The notes beneath the pieces were generated by a model. That model was not told the origin of the DNA, ran no database searches, and worked only from the letters and a program-made list of their open reading frames with translations. Of a stretch of 64,000 nucleotides of DNA, positions 23,435 through 36,989 are shown in pieces. The stretch's first letter is position 1, and each line of letters begins with the position of its first letter. A program made the translations under genes and the position numbers. Source of the DNA: Sphagnum magellanicum (Eukaryota; Streptophyta; Sphagnopsida; Sphagnales; Sphagnaceae); NCBI GenBank assembly GCA_021904315.1, contig CM038925.1:13580501-13644500 (forward strand), written 5' to 3'.

Positions 23435-26400
23435 GGTGCTAGAATCTAGTTACAACCGACTACTAACATAAATGCACAGCTCGGATACAAAAAAGTTGTT
23501 GTTCAAACCGCCAAAAAAAAAATCTTCCTAAAAAAAGGAGAAAATATCTGAAGGAAAAGTTGGAGAAAGATCATGATTGTAGACACCATTACTCTAATTA
23601 GACTTGGCAAGGAGCTCCTCACGAAGAATCCATTTTCGACAAAGTCTCTCTTCTTCTTCTTCTTCTTCTTTCTGGGTCGTATGAGTCTCACTGAAGCTTT
23701 TTGAGCTGATTATCAATATTCTGGCCTGATCAATTACACTTAATATTAATTACTAGAACTTTTCTCAGTAATTTGAAAGTCTAGTTGTCAATATTAAGCT
23801 TGATTCAACTCATGACACATGTGCACACACACACACACACACACATATCTCTGAGATCGAAAAAGTCTAAGTTGGTATGATTCATTTCTAATTTGATCAA
23901 ATCTAAAGTCTCGAAACACGAGTTCCAGATCTACTACCAGCTACTTGTGGTGGGGTCTTGTTGAGTAAATTGCTACCGAAATTTCAGGCTTCCAGTTCGG
24001 TGAGAAGAATCACTAAAGTCTTTGTTTGACCTGCTTGTGTTGTTCTCATCTCACACTTGGGTGAGTACTTGGGTCAGTTGGAGTAGTTCAACGTGCTGCT
24101 GGGGTCAGCACCATGACAGCAATATTATTATTAGTGAATTGATCTTGTTTCCCCCACTAGCAAGATGATTATAAGCATGGTGGGATCCATGTATATTTTG
24201 TTTTCTAGACTTGCTCGAACAGACATTTTTGACACAAAATTGGTTTGCAACATAAAATTTATCAAACAACATAAAAACACAAATTGTGAAGTGCAACATG
24301 AATATCACATAACACATAATTTACTAATGACAAATTTCAATGAATGATTTCATAGAATTTCAAAACATGAGTAAACATATAAATGCACAAAAAAGTTGCC
24401 ACTAGAAAATTTGTGATGAAATAAATATCATATTTATTGTTAAAACACGATCAATAAACACACACACAAAGTTGTCATGACAAATTTGAGCAAATAATTT
24501 CACAAATTGTCAAAAAATTTGAAATTGTGATGAGTAAACATTGTAAACAAAAAATTGTCATAAGATTATCTAAAAACAAACAAACAAATATCATTGACAC
24601 AATAAAAAAATTATTCATATTAACATCATGATGAGTAAACACAAACTTTCATGACATGATTTTTGACAAAACTGTCACAATATAAGTTTGTGAATATTGA
24701 TTGACTTTAGGAATCTAGAATTGTTAGTCAAACACCCCATCATTTTACCAAAATGCACTTCACAAATTATAGATAAGCAAATTGATAAAGGATGAAAGCA
24801 CATTATGGGTGAACCACTTTTGACCAAAAGAAGTGATGTATAACAAATATCATAATACATTTACTTGAAATCTTGATGCCACCCTTTAGCTATCTTAAAC
24901 AAAAGCAAATTAGTTGTGTTTGCCCCATACATACTTGGTAAAAGCTGAAATCATACATGCATGTCTACTATCTGAGGGCAATAATATATTTTTATAAAAT
25001 AAAAGGCAACAATTATATTTTAAAAAATCAATTAAAAATTAATTTCATTATGATTTTTGTTATTAAATCTTCTTCAATGCCTTATTGAAGTTTTTAAAAT
25101 AACATCAAATTAATTAAATACATTTATATATCAAAAACGAATTTTATATTAACATTTTAATTTATTTAAAATAGATGTGTTTTATTTTTATCAATTCTTG
25201 CATAATCTTTCAACTCAATTTTTTAAGAATCTCATTTTAATTAGATTTAAAAGAATTGAAGCTAAATATTTTTATGTTTATCAAACAAAATCCATTTAAA
25301 AAATTAGTTACATGAATTGATTTTTACATTTCATAGTGATATGGAACCTCATGATACAAAAAAGCAAGTGACAACCCAAAATAAATAAATGATATAGAAA
25401 CATGATTAAATTAGTTACCCAACATTCATATTTTGACAAAAAACCCAACAAGTAGATGGGTAGACGTCAAAACAACCCATCAATTGGATGGGTGCACCCA
25501 AAATCTACACATGGGCATCCATTAGCTCAGGGTAATAAAATTTTTAGAATTTGTATGACAATATTTTGGAACCAAAATTCATTTTGAATCAAAATTAATC
25601 TTTATCCAACGATTAAAGATGAAAAGAAACTAAATAAAATCAATGTATATAAGCTTCATGTTTGTGATTCATGAAACATTACTAAATGAAAGAAAATTGA
25701 AAAAATATTGAAATGCCCATTTATAAAATTTCCACCTCTTTCATATGGTAATTAAAAAAAAAGATATTATGATTTATTTATTACTAAAAAAATGCAAAAA
25801 GATACATCAAAACTTAAACTTCTAAATTGTCCTAGATTTAATTGATGTATATTAATATCATTCACCATTAAATAATTCACCCAAAAATTCCACACACAAC
25901 CCTAGTTTTGAAATATTATATGTGTAAAATTTCAAACTTTGTGACATGTATTATTTTGGTACAAATAAATTCAATTTTTTCAATGTTTGTTAAAAAATTT
26001 TAAAAATTGACTACTTTAATTTTAAAGCTAATCAAATATAATTAAAACAAGTAAAAATAATCCAAAATGTCATGGGTGAAAGCACACTAGGGTGTCACAA
26101 TTTTAGCAAATTAAAGTCCCTTTTCAAAATCCTTTTTTAATGTAGTTGAAAATAGGCTTAAAATATGAATATTTAGATGATATTGAAAGTAACATTTTTT
26201 TCCATTTCCAATTTCAAATCATGATGTTATAAGACATAAAAAATATCACAAAAGAATTTTTTAAAATAATTATTTTTAAATGCTTAAAAGGGCTTTAAAA
26301 ATAATTATAGTTTTTGGGATTTTAAAAAGTCCATAAATTAAAATTAAAATTCACATTCCATTCATTCAATGGATCTTTAGTTTGTTAAACATAATTCATC

Positions 26401-27420
26401 CAATATCCCAAAGTTTCAAACACATAAGACTAACACATTATAAGATAAAAGTCCATATCCATAAGTGTTATAAGTGTGACAAAAAAGTGAGCAAAATTCA
26501 AAAGTCCATTACTTATTGGCTATCCACAATTTTGATTTGATTTTTTCATTCTTGGAAGGTTGATTATGATAGCTTTAGATAAGTGAGTCCCTTTTTAAAA
26601 ATTATTTCAATGATTTTTTATTTGTTTTTTGTATCTAAGAAATACATGAAAAACTACCATTTTGATGTCCATATAAGGTCAATGTAGTGTGCAAACACCT
26701 TGATGTCCATGCATTACCAAAAAACTTAATTGTAGAATTATTTAAATACATATGATTACAATTCTTGGGGGGTTTAATGTGCTTTCGCCTTAAATTGAAA
26801 TTTGGAATCTATATAATAAAAGCAATGATGTTGTTCTAACCCATGTTAGAAAATGCAACATACCCCTTAATGAACATTAGTAGTGCATTTATAAAATTCA
26901 TGACGTTGGTCACATGTGGTTTTACACGAGGTTTGACAAATGTTTTGTAAAATCATTAAACAAATACAAAAAAGGATATTATTGTTGCAAAATGTTGGTG
27001 GTGGGTAATAATTTTTATTATTTTAAAGTCATGGGTTTGACCCTAATACGAAATACATATATTAAAAATTGTCCTTAAGTAGGACAAATGTTGATCTTGG
27101 AAGACATGAACTACACAATGCATTAAATTGTAAGTAGGTTTTGAACAAAACCCATTGGGGGGTATTTAATGTATGGTATTTTCAAACCTAACCTTTTTTT
27201 CTACAAAGCCTATTCCATCCCCATTATTACAATTCATGGTTTTATTTATTAGAAAATCCAATAAAAAATACCATCTTGTCAATTTGGACTTGTCTAGTGT
27301 GTTTAGGTGGTCTTTTTGGCTAGTAGAATGTTGGACTATTTGATTGGTCATTTTGATTGGTGGATAGTGGACCATTTGATTGGTCAAATTTTTACCTTAT
27401 TTTTTTGTGTATTATCAACA
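23435..27420. other. AT-rich intergenic DNA, nothing recognised
   Basis: Contains a TTC run (about 23648-23670), (CA)n at 23824-23845 and long AT-rich DNA with short open frames only. No transposon termini or coding domains were identified with confidence. Confidence 0.5.
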
Positions 27421-27954
27421 ATTTTTTTTTTGGGTAGGTAGGTAGGTAATATATAGGCTTAGGTAGGTAATAGCCTACCAAACTTAGTTTAACCTAACTT
27501 AACCTTCTTAACCTAATCTAACCTATCTATCTTAACCTTTTAAGCATATATATAGGTTGCAAATATTAATAATTGAACCTTTCACCTTCCCAATAATGAT
27601 CCAAGTCCTTATCAGTGGACTACACTTTCCAAAGTTGACAAAATTTGTCAAGTTTTTTTATTGCACTTGTTTATTTCACATTAAGTAATTAATAGGTAAA
27701 TTTCATGATGGTTAGTCGTAAAAGGGGTAGGTAAATAGGTAGGTAAATAGTAATAAATAGGAAGTAACAAGTAGTTAGGTAGGTAAAAGGTAGGTGGGAA
27801 AATTTAGATAGGTGTGAAGCACAAGGTAGGTAAATAAATAAATAAGTGGGTAGGTAGGTAAGTAGGTTGTAAGAGGTAAGTATGTAGGCAAGTATGTAAG
27901 TAGCTAAGTCATAGGAAGTAGGTCTAGGTAGTAGGTAATTAGGTAGATAAGTAA
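27421..27954. repeat. TAGG-type tetranucleotide-rich repeat
   Basis: Dense but imperfect GGTA/TAGG repetition, with the complementary ACCTAACC pattern near 27490-27540. It is immediately interrupted by the solo LTR at 27955. The same kind of DNA appears near 45845-46035 (complement) and 59220-59300. Confidence 0.75.
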
Positions 27955-28751
27955 TGTCACAACCCTACTTTGAGAGAGTGTGAGGATGAAACTTACACTC
28001 TCGAAATTGGGACTTGGGAGTCCTTTGGGATTCCCAAAACTTCAGAGTTCGATTGCAGAGGTCAAAAAACCTCACATTGGGGTGTTCTTTATATCATTGG
28101 AAAGCTATCGAAGTGTAGATGTCGAAAATGGGTTCACATGGGCCATTTGGACATTTGTAACACATGTTATGGCAAAAAGAAAGGCCGAAAGTCAAATTGG
28201 CAATTTGACTCCCAACCATTAAAAGTCGGGAATCGACTTGACCTTGGTGCATGCAGGTGGAGTACGACACACCATTGGAAAGCTCTCGAGGAGAGCTACA
28301 AGTTTGCTTTAAACTTCATCCCAATCAGAGGTCTGAGCAAAAAGTTATGACCTCCCAAAGTTTCGAGACTCCTCCTTGGGAATCCCGGGACAAAAAGCCA
28401 TTCAAATGTGGGTGCCGCGGAGAGGTGTAGAAAATATTATATGGGGGAAGGTGGTGGCTTCCCACGAATCCGGGCCATGGTGAGTCTTGTGAGTCCAGAG
28501 TTGCCCGTGGCTTGTCCTAGCATTAAAGGTGCTCTAGAAGGTGAACTAACCAACTTGTTGGTTGGTTTGATGTAGGTTCGAGTAAATAACCAAAGCTTGT
28601 CACTCTTCCTAGTCCCATTTCGGAGCTTCAGCATGCCCCTCTACCCTTTCTAATGCTGAGAGCTGGGAACAAGCCTTGAGTTCCTCACAATTTCGCTGTT
28701 TGAGTAACTTAGGCCCATCTTGGGTTTAACTAGGAACTTAGGAACGCGTCA
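27955..28751. mobile_element. Solo LTR, 797 bp, with AGTAA target duplication
   Basis: It starts TGTCACAACCC, ends ACGCGTCA and is flanked on both sides by AGTAA (27950-27954 and 28752-28756). TG...CA termini plus a perfect 5-bp duplication identify an LTR inserted by an integrase. No internal retroelement sequence or second LTR adjoins it, so it is a solo LTR left by recombination. Its GC is higher than the surroundings, and a phrase CATTGGAAAGCT occurs twice. Open frames inside are not genes. The orientation of the parent element is not fixed. Confidence 0.9.
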
Positions 28752-28756
28752 AGTAA

Positions 28757-29160
28757 ATAAGTTGGTATGTAGATAGGCCTCGGTTATTACCTAAACTAAT
28801 TTGTTGCTATTTTTACCTATTAGGTAATGTAGGATGTCCCATTTGACTAAAACACCATTGTCCATTTTGATTGAGGATGTCATTTTGTTTCGTCCAACTT
28901 GATTAAATGTTCCAATTGACTAGAAGCCATTGGCCATTTTGACCAAGGTTGTCATTTTTTTGTCCAACTTGACTAGATGTTCAATTTGATAGATAATCAA
29001 ATAGGTCTTTTTATCAAATTCACTAATAAAAAAAATACACATGTCATTCAAACCCTAGGCCAGTAATCAATATGTACATGTCGAGTAGTTAAAAAAAACT
29101 TAGTCAACTTAGACCTTTTGAAAAACCATGAATTGTAGTAGTGTTTTCCCAATAGAATTA
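28757..29160. repeat. Dispersed repeat copy (GACTAGA/CATTCAA family)
   Basis: Resembles 59280-59570 in the same order: a TTGACTA...CCATTTTGA series, then GTCATTCAA(A/G)CCC, TGTACATGT and AAAAACCATGA. Part of the same sequence occurs in reverse orientation at about 41040-41130 inside the gypsy element. The family and mechanism are unknown. The TAGG-rich block before the solo LTR probably belongs to the same unit. Confidence 0.6.
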
Positions 29161-31107
29161 CTTAAATACTCATCCTTAGATTGCTCCTTATAAAATTTGA
29201 AAGAAAAGATAATTACTATTCAGCATGCACAAAAAAGGTGGATGGGGGAATGCAAAAAATTAAGAAATTTTTATGGGCCTAAGTATATGATTTGTATTTG
29301 CTTGCCAAAAGGAATTTTGTCAAATGAGTGAAATTTCAAAGGTTATTTTCAACCCACCTAAAAACCAAACTCCCATGATAAACCTTCTTGAATCCATAAA
29401 TTACATGGATACATGAAAATGATACAAAATTTAGACTATCACACAATTTGTGACAAAATCATATGTTAGGATTGTTAATTTAATTCCCTAGTTAAGTTGG
29501 GTTAGTGCTATCAATTGTGATTTAGCTTGAAATTGGTTCATTTGTGAATGGGGTTCAAACTATTTAATGTTTGGGATATAATCCCAAGTTGTGGGTTTTC
29601 AAATCATTTTTGATGATTTGAAATTTCAAAACATGCGATTTTTTTTTATTTTGTAATTTTTATGGGCTATGCAAGTTTTTTTTTGCCCATGGTTTTTTGT
29701 GTTGTGGTTTTGCATTTGTATTTTGGGCTTGGATTGTTGCAAGTGAATAATATTTTGAATCACCAAAAGTTTGATATAATTGTGTTGTATTACAACTAAA
29801 TTCATGTTATTTGCATTTGGTTTATTGATGTCCTTCATAAAGTTTGGTATGGCAAATTATCATGTTGGTTTATTGTTGTTTTTGTAAAGTTTTCTTTTGT
29901 TGCAATGGGTAGGAATTACAATTGGGGGGTGTTTTCTAGTGTGTTAAAGAAGCTCACCTTATAATTATGATGTTATTTTAACATGTTTTTGGTTTAAAAT
30001 TCCTTTGGGAATTGACCCCAAACATGGGTTGGGCACCTTGAAGTTGGAAGGAGAAAAAAACATACACACAAGAAGAGGGCCTTTGTTTCTATCATGGGGG
30101 AGGGGGGGGGGGGTGGTGGGGGTTCTTTTTTTCTCTCTTTCATCTTTTATTTTTCACCTCTCTTTCAAAACATCAACAAAGGAAGAATAAGAAGGCAACA
30201 ACTACAAGGGGGGGAGTTCACCTTCCTCTTCATCTTTTTGTTCTTTGTCATTGGTTGTGCAAGTTAAGAAACGTTGTAACAATTTGAAGGAGGGAGGTGA
30301 AGGAGTGGGAAGTAAATGAGTGGTAGTGCATTGGAAGAAAACTATGTTTTTGTAGCCAATCAATTTGCAATTGCTTGCAACTATTTGTTGTTTCCAACTA
30401 ATGTTGGTTATTTCTACAACTATTTTTTAGATTTGGTCATGCTTGTAACTATGTTCCAATTAACTTGCAATAAATGTTTCCTTCATCCTTTCATTTAGAT
30501 AGTTTTTAAAATGTTTTTCTTCCAAGAAGACCCATTTATGTACCATTAGTTGCAAAAGTGTCCAAATGAGTTGCAACCCTTTTGGTATTCAAAATGTATT
30601 GTATTTATTCTAAGGTGTATGGGTTTACAATGGTGTACTCAATGTAATCTACCCATTAATATATGAAAATATATTATAATGTAGATGTGTATAAATATGG
30701 GTTATATATATTGATTGTATTCAAGTTATATGTAGGTTATATTTTTTACACAAACTATTGTTAATTTTTCAACCATAAAAAATTCCAAAAAATATATTTA
30801 AAATAATGTACAATTATTGTAAAATCATCTTAATTATAGTAATTATACATTAATTACAAAATTATTTAATTTATGATTGAACTTAATATTCATAACTTTT
30901 TATTTATATTTAAAACTATTGTTCAAAATATTCATAGTAATTTTATTGTAGTTAAAATCATTGATGTAATTATATTATTTTCAATACATTAAGTTACTTT
31001 ATGTTTTACATATAATTTCAAATATATAAATATTCCTATTAGACTATTACACAAAATATTTATATTTTTTGAATAAAAATAAAATTACTGTAATTAATGT
31101 ATAATTA
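29161..31107. other. AT-rich intergenic DNA with a G-run
   Basis: A G-run block at about 30095-30121 lies in a slightly less AT-rich segment (about 30000-30320). The remainder is AT-rich. No coding feature is supported. Confidence 0.5.
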
Positions 31108-31965
31108 TTATAAAACCATTATTATTGCTTTATTTATACAAAATAATTGTGCATAGATATAAGTAAACTTTTGATTTTTCCCACAAAATTCAAATTGCTC
31201 AAAGTTTGGACAACCATGTTTGTGTGGTGTGCCATACAATGCACACCACTCATGAATGGAGCATGATTTTTCATTAGCTTTGTGGTGACACCATTTTTGA
31301 GGCCTTGAAAATTTTTCACTCCATTTGTTCCAAAACAAACCAACTTGTTTGCCACATCTATTTTAGTCATGCTTCCAAACTCAACAAGACTTTGTATAAT
31401 AAGCTTAATCAAATTAGCAAAAATTGCACCATCCAAAACCCTTTGTAGGTTAAGCAAAATTAGGACCTGCTTCCACCCATCAATCACATATAGATGAACT
31501 AAAAGCCAATTTTGGTTGTCAACAATGGTGACTTCATCACAACTCATTGAAATGAATAATGTTTTTTGGACAACAACATTCATGGTTTATAACACTAGGC
31601 TATGCATTGCTTTAGCCATGGTTTAGCTTGTGGTATTTGACCAATGTTTCCAAGGATAATGTTCCACTTTCAAGAATTGGAAAAGTTTCTTGAAATCCTC
31701 AAAATTATCATCAAGCACCCTTGCTGGAACAAATGGAAGATTGTAACAAATTGTAGGTATTTCTTTTTCTTCTTTGTTTTGTCACCATTTGCAACTTGCC
31801 CAACAACTATATCACATCTTCTAAAGGCATGTAGTTTTTCATTTTTCATGTGAACATTAGAAGGACAAAGAAAATATTGCCCTAGAATAACTCCTGGTCT
31901 AGCCTCATTACATCTTCTCATTCTAGAATGTTTGATGAAGGAATTTGGTTTTGGAATTAAAAGCT
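31108..31965 (-). pseudogene. hAT-like (DUF4371-type) transposase, downstream part
   Basis: On the - strand, ORFs 31670-31921 and 31134-31583 are pieces of one broken transposase. Recognisable stretches are KHSRMRRC near the start, LQFVTIFHLFQQG, then SMSCDEVTIVDNQNWLLVH and GVHCMAHHTNMVVQTLSNLN, which follow the order of DUF4371/ribonuclease-H-like hAT transposases in plants. Stops and frame changes separate the pieces, and the C-terminal half including the dimerisation domain is absent. The upstream end stops precisely at the 5' LTR of the gypsy element, and the missing N-terminal sequence resumes at 44602. It is dead. Confidence 0.8.
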
Positions 31966-32495
31966 TGTTGAAGGTAGATTTTTACCAAAACCAGATATTT
32001 ATCGAAGTCAAATTTTTATTGGATGTTTATTGAATTTCCTTTACCAAAAACCTTTTTATTGAAACTAATTTTACTATTGATTTAGATTATGTATATTTAG
32101 GACTAATTTTTTTGGGGATTAAGCTAACTGCCTATTCCACCGTTTTTGACTTCTTTCTTGGAGGTACTTAAGGTTTTGTCCCTTTGTGGACTATACAAGA
32201 GAATAATTTCTAAGGTAAAATCACTTTTTCTTGCCATAATTTTGTATGTACAATTCCATGTGTATTTGTTTTCCTTCGTATGTTTGGAATATTCTAACTT
32301 TCTATATGTGAGAATTTTTTATTATATATTTGCTTTAGGTTTGTTTTCATAAAAAGTTTATGACGTTGCCCTACTTAGTTTGGACAGTCCCTTTTGAATT
32401 ACTTTTTGTTTACCTAAAGAGAGCAAAAAGACTTTTCTTCTATTCTCTTATTTTATTTCTTTCAAAACCCAATAGTTCATTGGGTGGTCTTAACA
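31966..32495 (+). repeat. 5' LTR of the gypsy element
   Basis: 530 bp with TG...CA ends. It aligns along its whole length with 44059-44597, with many substitutions and small indels, which implies an old insertion. Shared landmarks are TTTTTTTGGGGATTA, AAGGTTTTGTCCCTTTG and GGACTATACAAGA (GACTATACAAGA in both). Confidence 0.93.
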
Positions 32496-32515
32496 TTTGG
32501 TGACCATATCGTGAA
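32496..32515 (+). other. Primer-binding-site candidate
   Basis: TTTGGTGACCATATC directly follows the 5' LTR end, where reverse transcription is primed. It resembles the TGGCGCC/TGGTGACC class of plant gypsy PBS more than the initiator-Met type. The tRNA is not assigned. Confidence 0.5.
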
Positions 32516-33360
32516 TGTTGAATCTAAAATTTTTAGTTCATTATCACTCCTATTTGGAAAAATATTGGTTAGAGCTATTTGATTTTACCAAAATAAACTG
32601 CAAATAAATTATTGTTGTTGTTTGCTAATATAAAAATAAAAAATCAAAATAACCCATAGATTGTACAACTTTTTTGTAGTCATTTACAATATGCCAACAA
32701 TGCCGACAAGAAGTATAAAGAAAAGAATAGAGTAGGTTTTGCAAAAAAATGCTAAAATATATAAGCACACTATAATGGACTTTTTTGGAAGTCACAATGG
32801 TAATTTTAAAAAGTGAGTCAAGTATCGTTGCATTGTATTCAAATTTATTTAAGAAACTTGGCAAAAATGAAATGAAAAATTGAAACCTACATTCTAACCT
32901 TTCAAACCCTAAAGAAAAATTACTAAAAGGATAAATGTTCAATTCAAGGTGGACTTTACAAAAGATGGTACATCCAATGTCATAGTCCAAACTACCCCAA
33001 AAAATTATCATTATGGTTTTTTTTCTTTTAGTGGAATTGGAAACTAAGCCTATAACTTTTTACCACCACAGATTGCCGTATCATCACACTTAAGATGAAA
33101 AAATCAAACAAAAAAAAGTCTTTCAAAAATTTTAAGATTTAAGTCCATTTCGATATCAGAATTGATTTTTTCAAGGCCCATATTTTTAGAGGTTTTTAAA
33201 AAAAGTTTAAATTATGGCGGTATGAATTTGGAAATGGAAAAAAAATGTGAACTTCAACATCATTTAATTTTTTTTTTTGAAAAATCATTGGATTTGGATT
33301 GTAAAAATGGACTTTCATCTGCCCATTTTGGGTGAATGTAGTGTGCATTTACCTTTAAGT

Positions 33361-35220
33361 AGGCCACATGAGTAACCTAAAGCAACTAGAGCAGCCCAAG
33401 AATGATCCAAACGAAGTTGCAAGCTTTCACAATGGGGAGCAAAATGAATTGGAGAATGTTACCAAAAATATCGAATTGAAAACTATATGACCTATTGAAA
33501 ATCATCCATTGGAATTACAACAAATTAAAACTAAACCAAAAACTCCATGGGAACCAATGTGGGACCCTATTGAAAAAAAACTTTTTGGTACAATGAAATT
33601 GTTGCGACAAATCCACATGCTAGAAAAAGCGAAATTGATCGACTCCAAAAGCAAATTGATGAATTGTGTTGATTTCTGGGAAATGAGCCTTCTAATGAAG
33701 CATGAAGCGTGCAATCCTCAAGGATGAGTATTTTGAATGAAGAAGAATTCCATTAAAAAATTTCGGTAACACCTATTTCTAACATTTGTGCTTCTCTTCA
33801 TTTGTTTCTAACTTATATTTTTTGTTAAAACTTAGGTCACTAAATAAACAATTGTCCTTATTGGTCTATAGTGTCTTGCTTGCACATACAATATTGACAA
33901 ATCGTAAACTGTATTCAGTATCTATACCTTTTCAAACTTTAATTTCAAATATTCAAAATCTGGTTTATTCTTTAGCACTACCAAATGTAGCTTGTAAAAA
34001 ACCAATTATTCCATTCATCTCTGTTCCACTTATTGGAAATGTCATGGAGCAAAATGTGATAGGTTTTCCAAATTCAATGTATCTTCATGTTGGACCTTAT
34101 ACACCATACTTTGGTTTTAGTTATTAGAGCATAAAAGGTGTTCCCACAATGTGGCCTCCTATGTTTGACCCCTGAGCCAACCCCACGACATCACCAAAGC
34201 CAGTTCCGAGAATTATATAAGCTAGGATTGTAACAAATAATGGGGAGCCTTCAAATGAGGAAGAGGACTATTTTGAAAGAAAACACAACCCCAAGATGCA
34301 ATGAATCATTCCTACCAAAAAACCATACCATGATTAGAAGGGGAGACCATCTCTGACTGGAAATGCTAGTAGACAGCCTACTACTCGATGGAATGTACCT
34401 ATGAATAACAATGGTGGTGGATCTTTCAACGAAGGTAATAACAAACCTCCAAAAGGTGGCAATAATAGTTTTCCAAGAGGTCGCAAAAGCAAACACCCAG
34501 TAGACCAAATTCCAAGATCATACGTTATAGGGCCACTAGGGTTGTGGATAAGGCCTACCTGGAATCCGTGGTACCCTTCATGGTATCATGTCTAACCCCT
34601 TATTACACCAAATCCCCCACCACGTAAGAAACCCTTACCCTACCCCATTTATGTTGCAAGAATGGATCTAGATGCGCATGTCAGTGTGTTTCCCAAATCC
34701 ATTTAGGCCAATGTTTTGTTTTGCATTCACAATGCCATATTTGAGTGGGAGAGAATTTTATGAAAGCCCATTTTGTTTGCAAATTTGAAAAGCTGGAAGC
34801 TACGTTTTGAAAACATTATCGAAAAGTACAAATGAATGAACAAGTGTACATGGCATTACAAATGATAAAACAAGGTGGAGATGAGAAGGTGGAAGTATAC
34901 TATGAATGTGTATTGAAATTAACAAATTGCCTTTAACATCAAGCAAACGACAGTTTGCTAACAACTTTTTTTCAAGTAGGTTCACAACCATATCTCCAGA
35001 TAGCCATAGTGGGGATGAAGAGGGACACCTTGTTTGAACATAAATAAGCTGTAGTCACTTGTGAAGACAGTATGGGAGACGCCAATGAACACTAGAAGTT
35101 ATTGGAACCACCAACCAAACAAGAGAAGGTTAAGGAAGGAAGGATAATAGGTGTGATCTATGGTCAATGTAATAAATCGAGACATTCCAAGGAGCGTTGC
35201 CATTAGAATCTAGACAACCC
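33361..35220 (+). pseudogene. gag remnant of the gypsy element
   Basis: Broken frames between the leader and the protease. An Asn/Gly-rich segment is at about 34400-34500. A gag-like stretch follows (ARMDLDAHVSVFPKS near 34650). A degenerate zinc knuckle near 35155-35210 reads CNKSRHSKERC and has lost its first Cys. Several in-frame stops interrupt it. Confidence 0.65.
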
Positions 35221-35703
35221 AAACAAAAAACTTAAGGACAAAAAAGAAATAGTAGTGAATGGAGTTTTGGCCCAACTTGGTGGTATAGGAACAAAATCTA
35301 GTAATAAAGGAGGTCGCAAAGAAGCAAACAAATTTGGTTCCATCATTTACCACTACTTCATCTGCAATTCCATTGAACAAAAAATTTATGGTTGTTTTTA
35401 TACGAATGCATCTTAGGCCATGTTCAAGGAAAAGGTCGCAATGGTTACACCCAAGAAGGACGATGTTGTTGTCAACATGGTTTTGGCAGTAAACACCCAT
35501 AGTTAGGTACTTGAAAATGTGGTATTCAATGAGAAAGAACCTCTCAAGAATAAGAGCTTGGCTAATTGGTAAGAAAAGGAAAGGTTTCAATGTTCATTTG
35601 AAGAAGCCATTAAGGACATACAATAAAAAGAGCCACTTGGAGCCAGTATACAAACACCCATTAAATCTAACCTTCCAAAGAACTTCGGTTTAGATACTGA
35701 AAA

Positions 35704-35940
35704 TCAAATTTTTGGATCTATCGGATCTATTAATTTTATCAATTCTACTAGATCTACTAGTTTTATTAAATCTACTGGATCAACTGACATTACCGGATCA
35801 ACTAACGTTACCAGATCAACTGGACCTACCAAATCTATCGATGCTATTGGTTTTATCGGTCCTATCGAAAATATAAACGTCATTGGATTTACCGGAAATA
35901 TTGGTTCAACCAAAAAAAATTCAATTTTGGAAGATATCAC
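35704..35940 (+). repeat. GST-type short peptide repeat in the pol N-terminal region
   Basis: A degenerate 12-15 bp repetition (GGATCAACTGACATTACC-like) encodes alternating Gly-Ser-Thr/Ile units on the + strand and mirrored Val-Asp-Pro units on the - strand. It lies between gag and protease. Confidence 0.6.
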
Positions 35941-36124
35941 CCAACAATTGTTGGAAAGTAAACATACCTTTACATTGGGCTAGCTCTTCAGGATCACTCC
36001 AAATTTGAAACAATATGTTGTTGCCAAATTTGCCCCTGGAAGAAGAATTATCATTGTATCAAAATTTAATCCAATTATCACTTTTGTGGCTATTGATCCT
36101 CACATGGCTATGATATAGATTTAG

Positions 36125-36424
36125 GTGGGCAAAAATATGGTTGAAGACATCTTATTAGATGGAGGATCCGATGCGAACATCATGACGAAGGAGCTACAAA
36201 AATGGTTAGGACTTCCAAGTCCTAAACCAACACCGTACACACTTTGGATGGGAGATCAAACCATCACCAAACTAGTTAGATTCATCAAGGACCTCAAAAT
36301 CCACATTCATGGATTCCCTTACATTACGACATTCATGATAATGAAGAACAATGTTTTGGATTCCACTTATTCCATGTTATTAGGTCGACCATGGTTGCGT
36401 AATGCATGTGTTACTCATGATTGA
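36125..36424 (+). pseudogene. Retropepsin-like protease domain of the gypsy element
   Basis: The frame contains LLDGGSDANIMTKEL, with the protease active-site DGG in place of the usual D(S/T)G, and later SMLLGRPWLRNACVTHD, the flap/hydrophobic-Gly-Arg motif seen in plant gypsy proteases. It ends in a premature stop. Confidence 0.8.
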
Positions 36425-36989
36425 GGAAATAACTTAATCACAATTGAAGGCAATGGCATGGTGTGAACCATCATTATCACCAAACATTTGGATAATAATA
36501 CCAAATGTCTCGAGGTTTTGCTGTGCTACGATTTGATGGAAGGAATCACATACAAAGAGGAAGAAATACTTTAGTAGTAGAACTGAATTTATTTATGCTA
36601 GGGACTATATCACATTACCAGAATTGGAAATTCTCAATGTTACAATTTTTGGTGCAAAAGTCACTATAAAAAACATTATGTTCAATTTTCCACATTCTAA
36701 AAGAGAGATTTTGGTTGATACTACTTCTGCACATATCAAAGTCCAAGAGTTGGAGATCACACAATGGACATTACCTGAGGATCACCAAATATGACTGTTC
36801 AATTTGGGGACTATCGAAAATATTCAAACGATGCAACATTGGCTGGACCAATTGCCATAAATACCAAAGCATTGCTCAAGGGGTATAAAAACATTTTTGC
36901 ATGGAATTATACTGATTTGAAGAAAATTCCACCATGAATTGTTTAACATTGCATTAAACTTAACACCACTATCCCACCTATTCATCAAG

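Noticed and set aside
27970-28350. 126-codon ORF taken as a gene
   Set aside because: It lies inside the solo LTR at 27955-28751 and has no recognisable domain.
35704-35940. - strand Val-Asp-Pro repeat protein
   Set aside because: It is the antisense of a degenerate repeat within the gypsy pol region and has no independent support.
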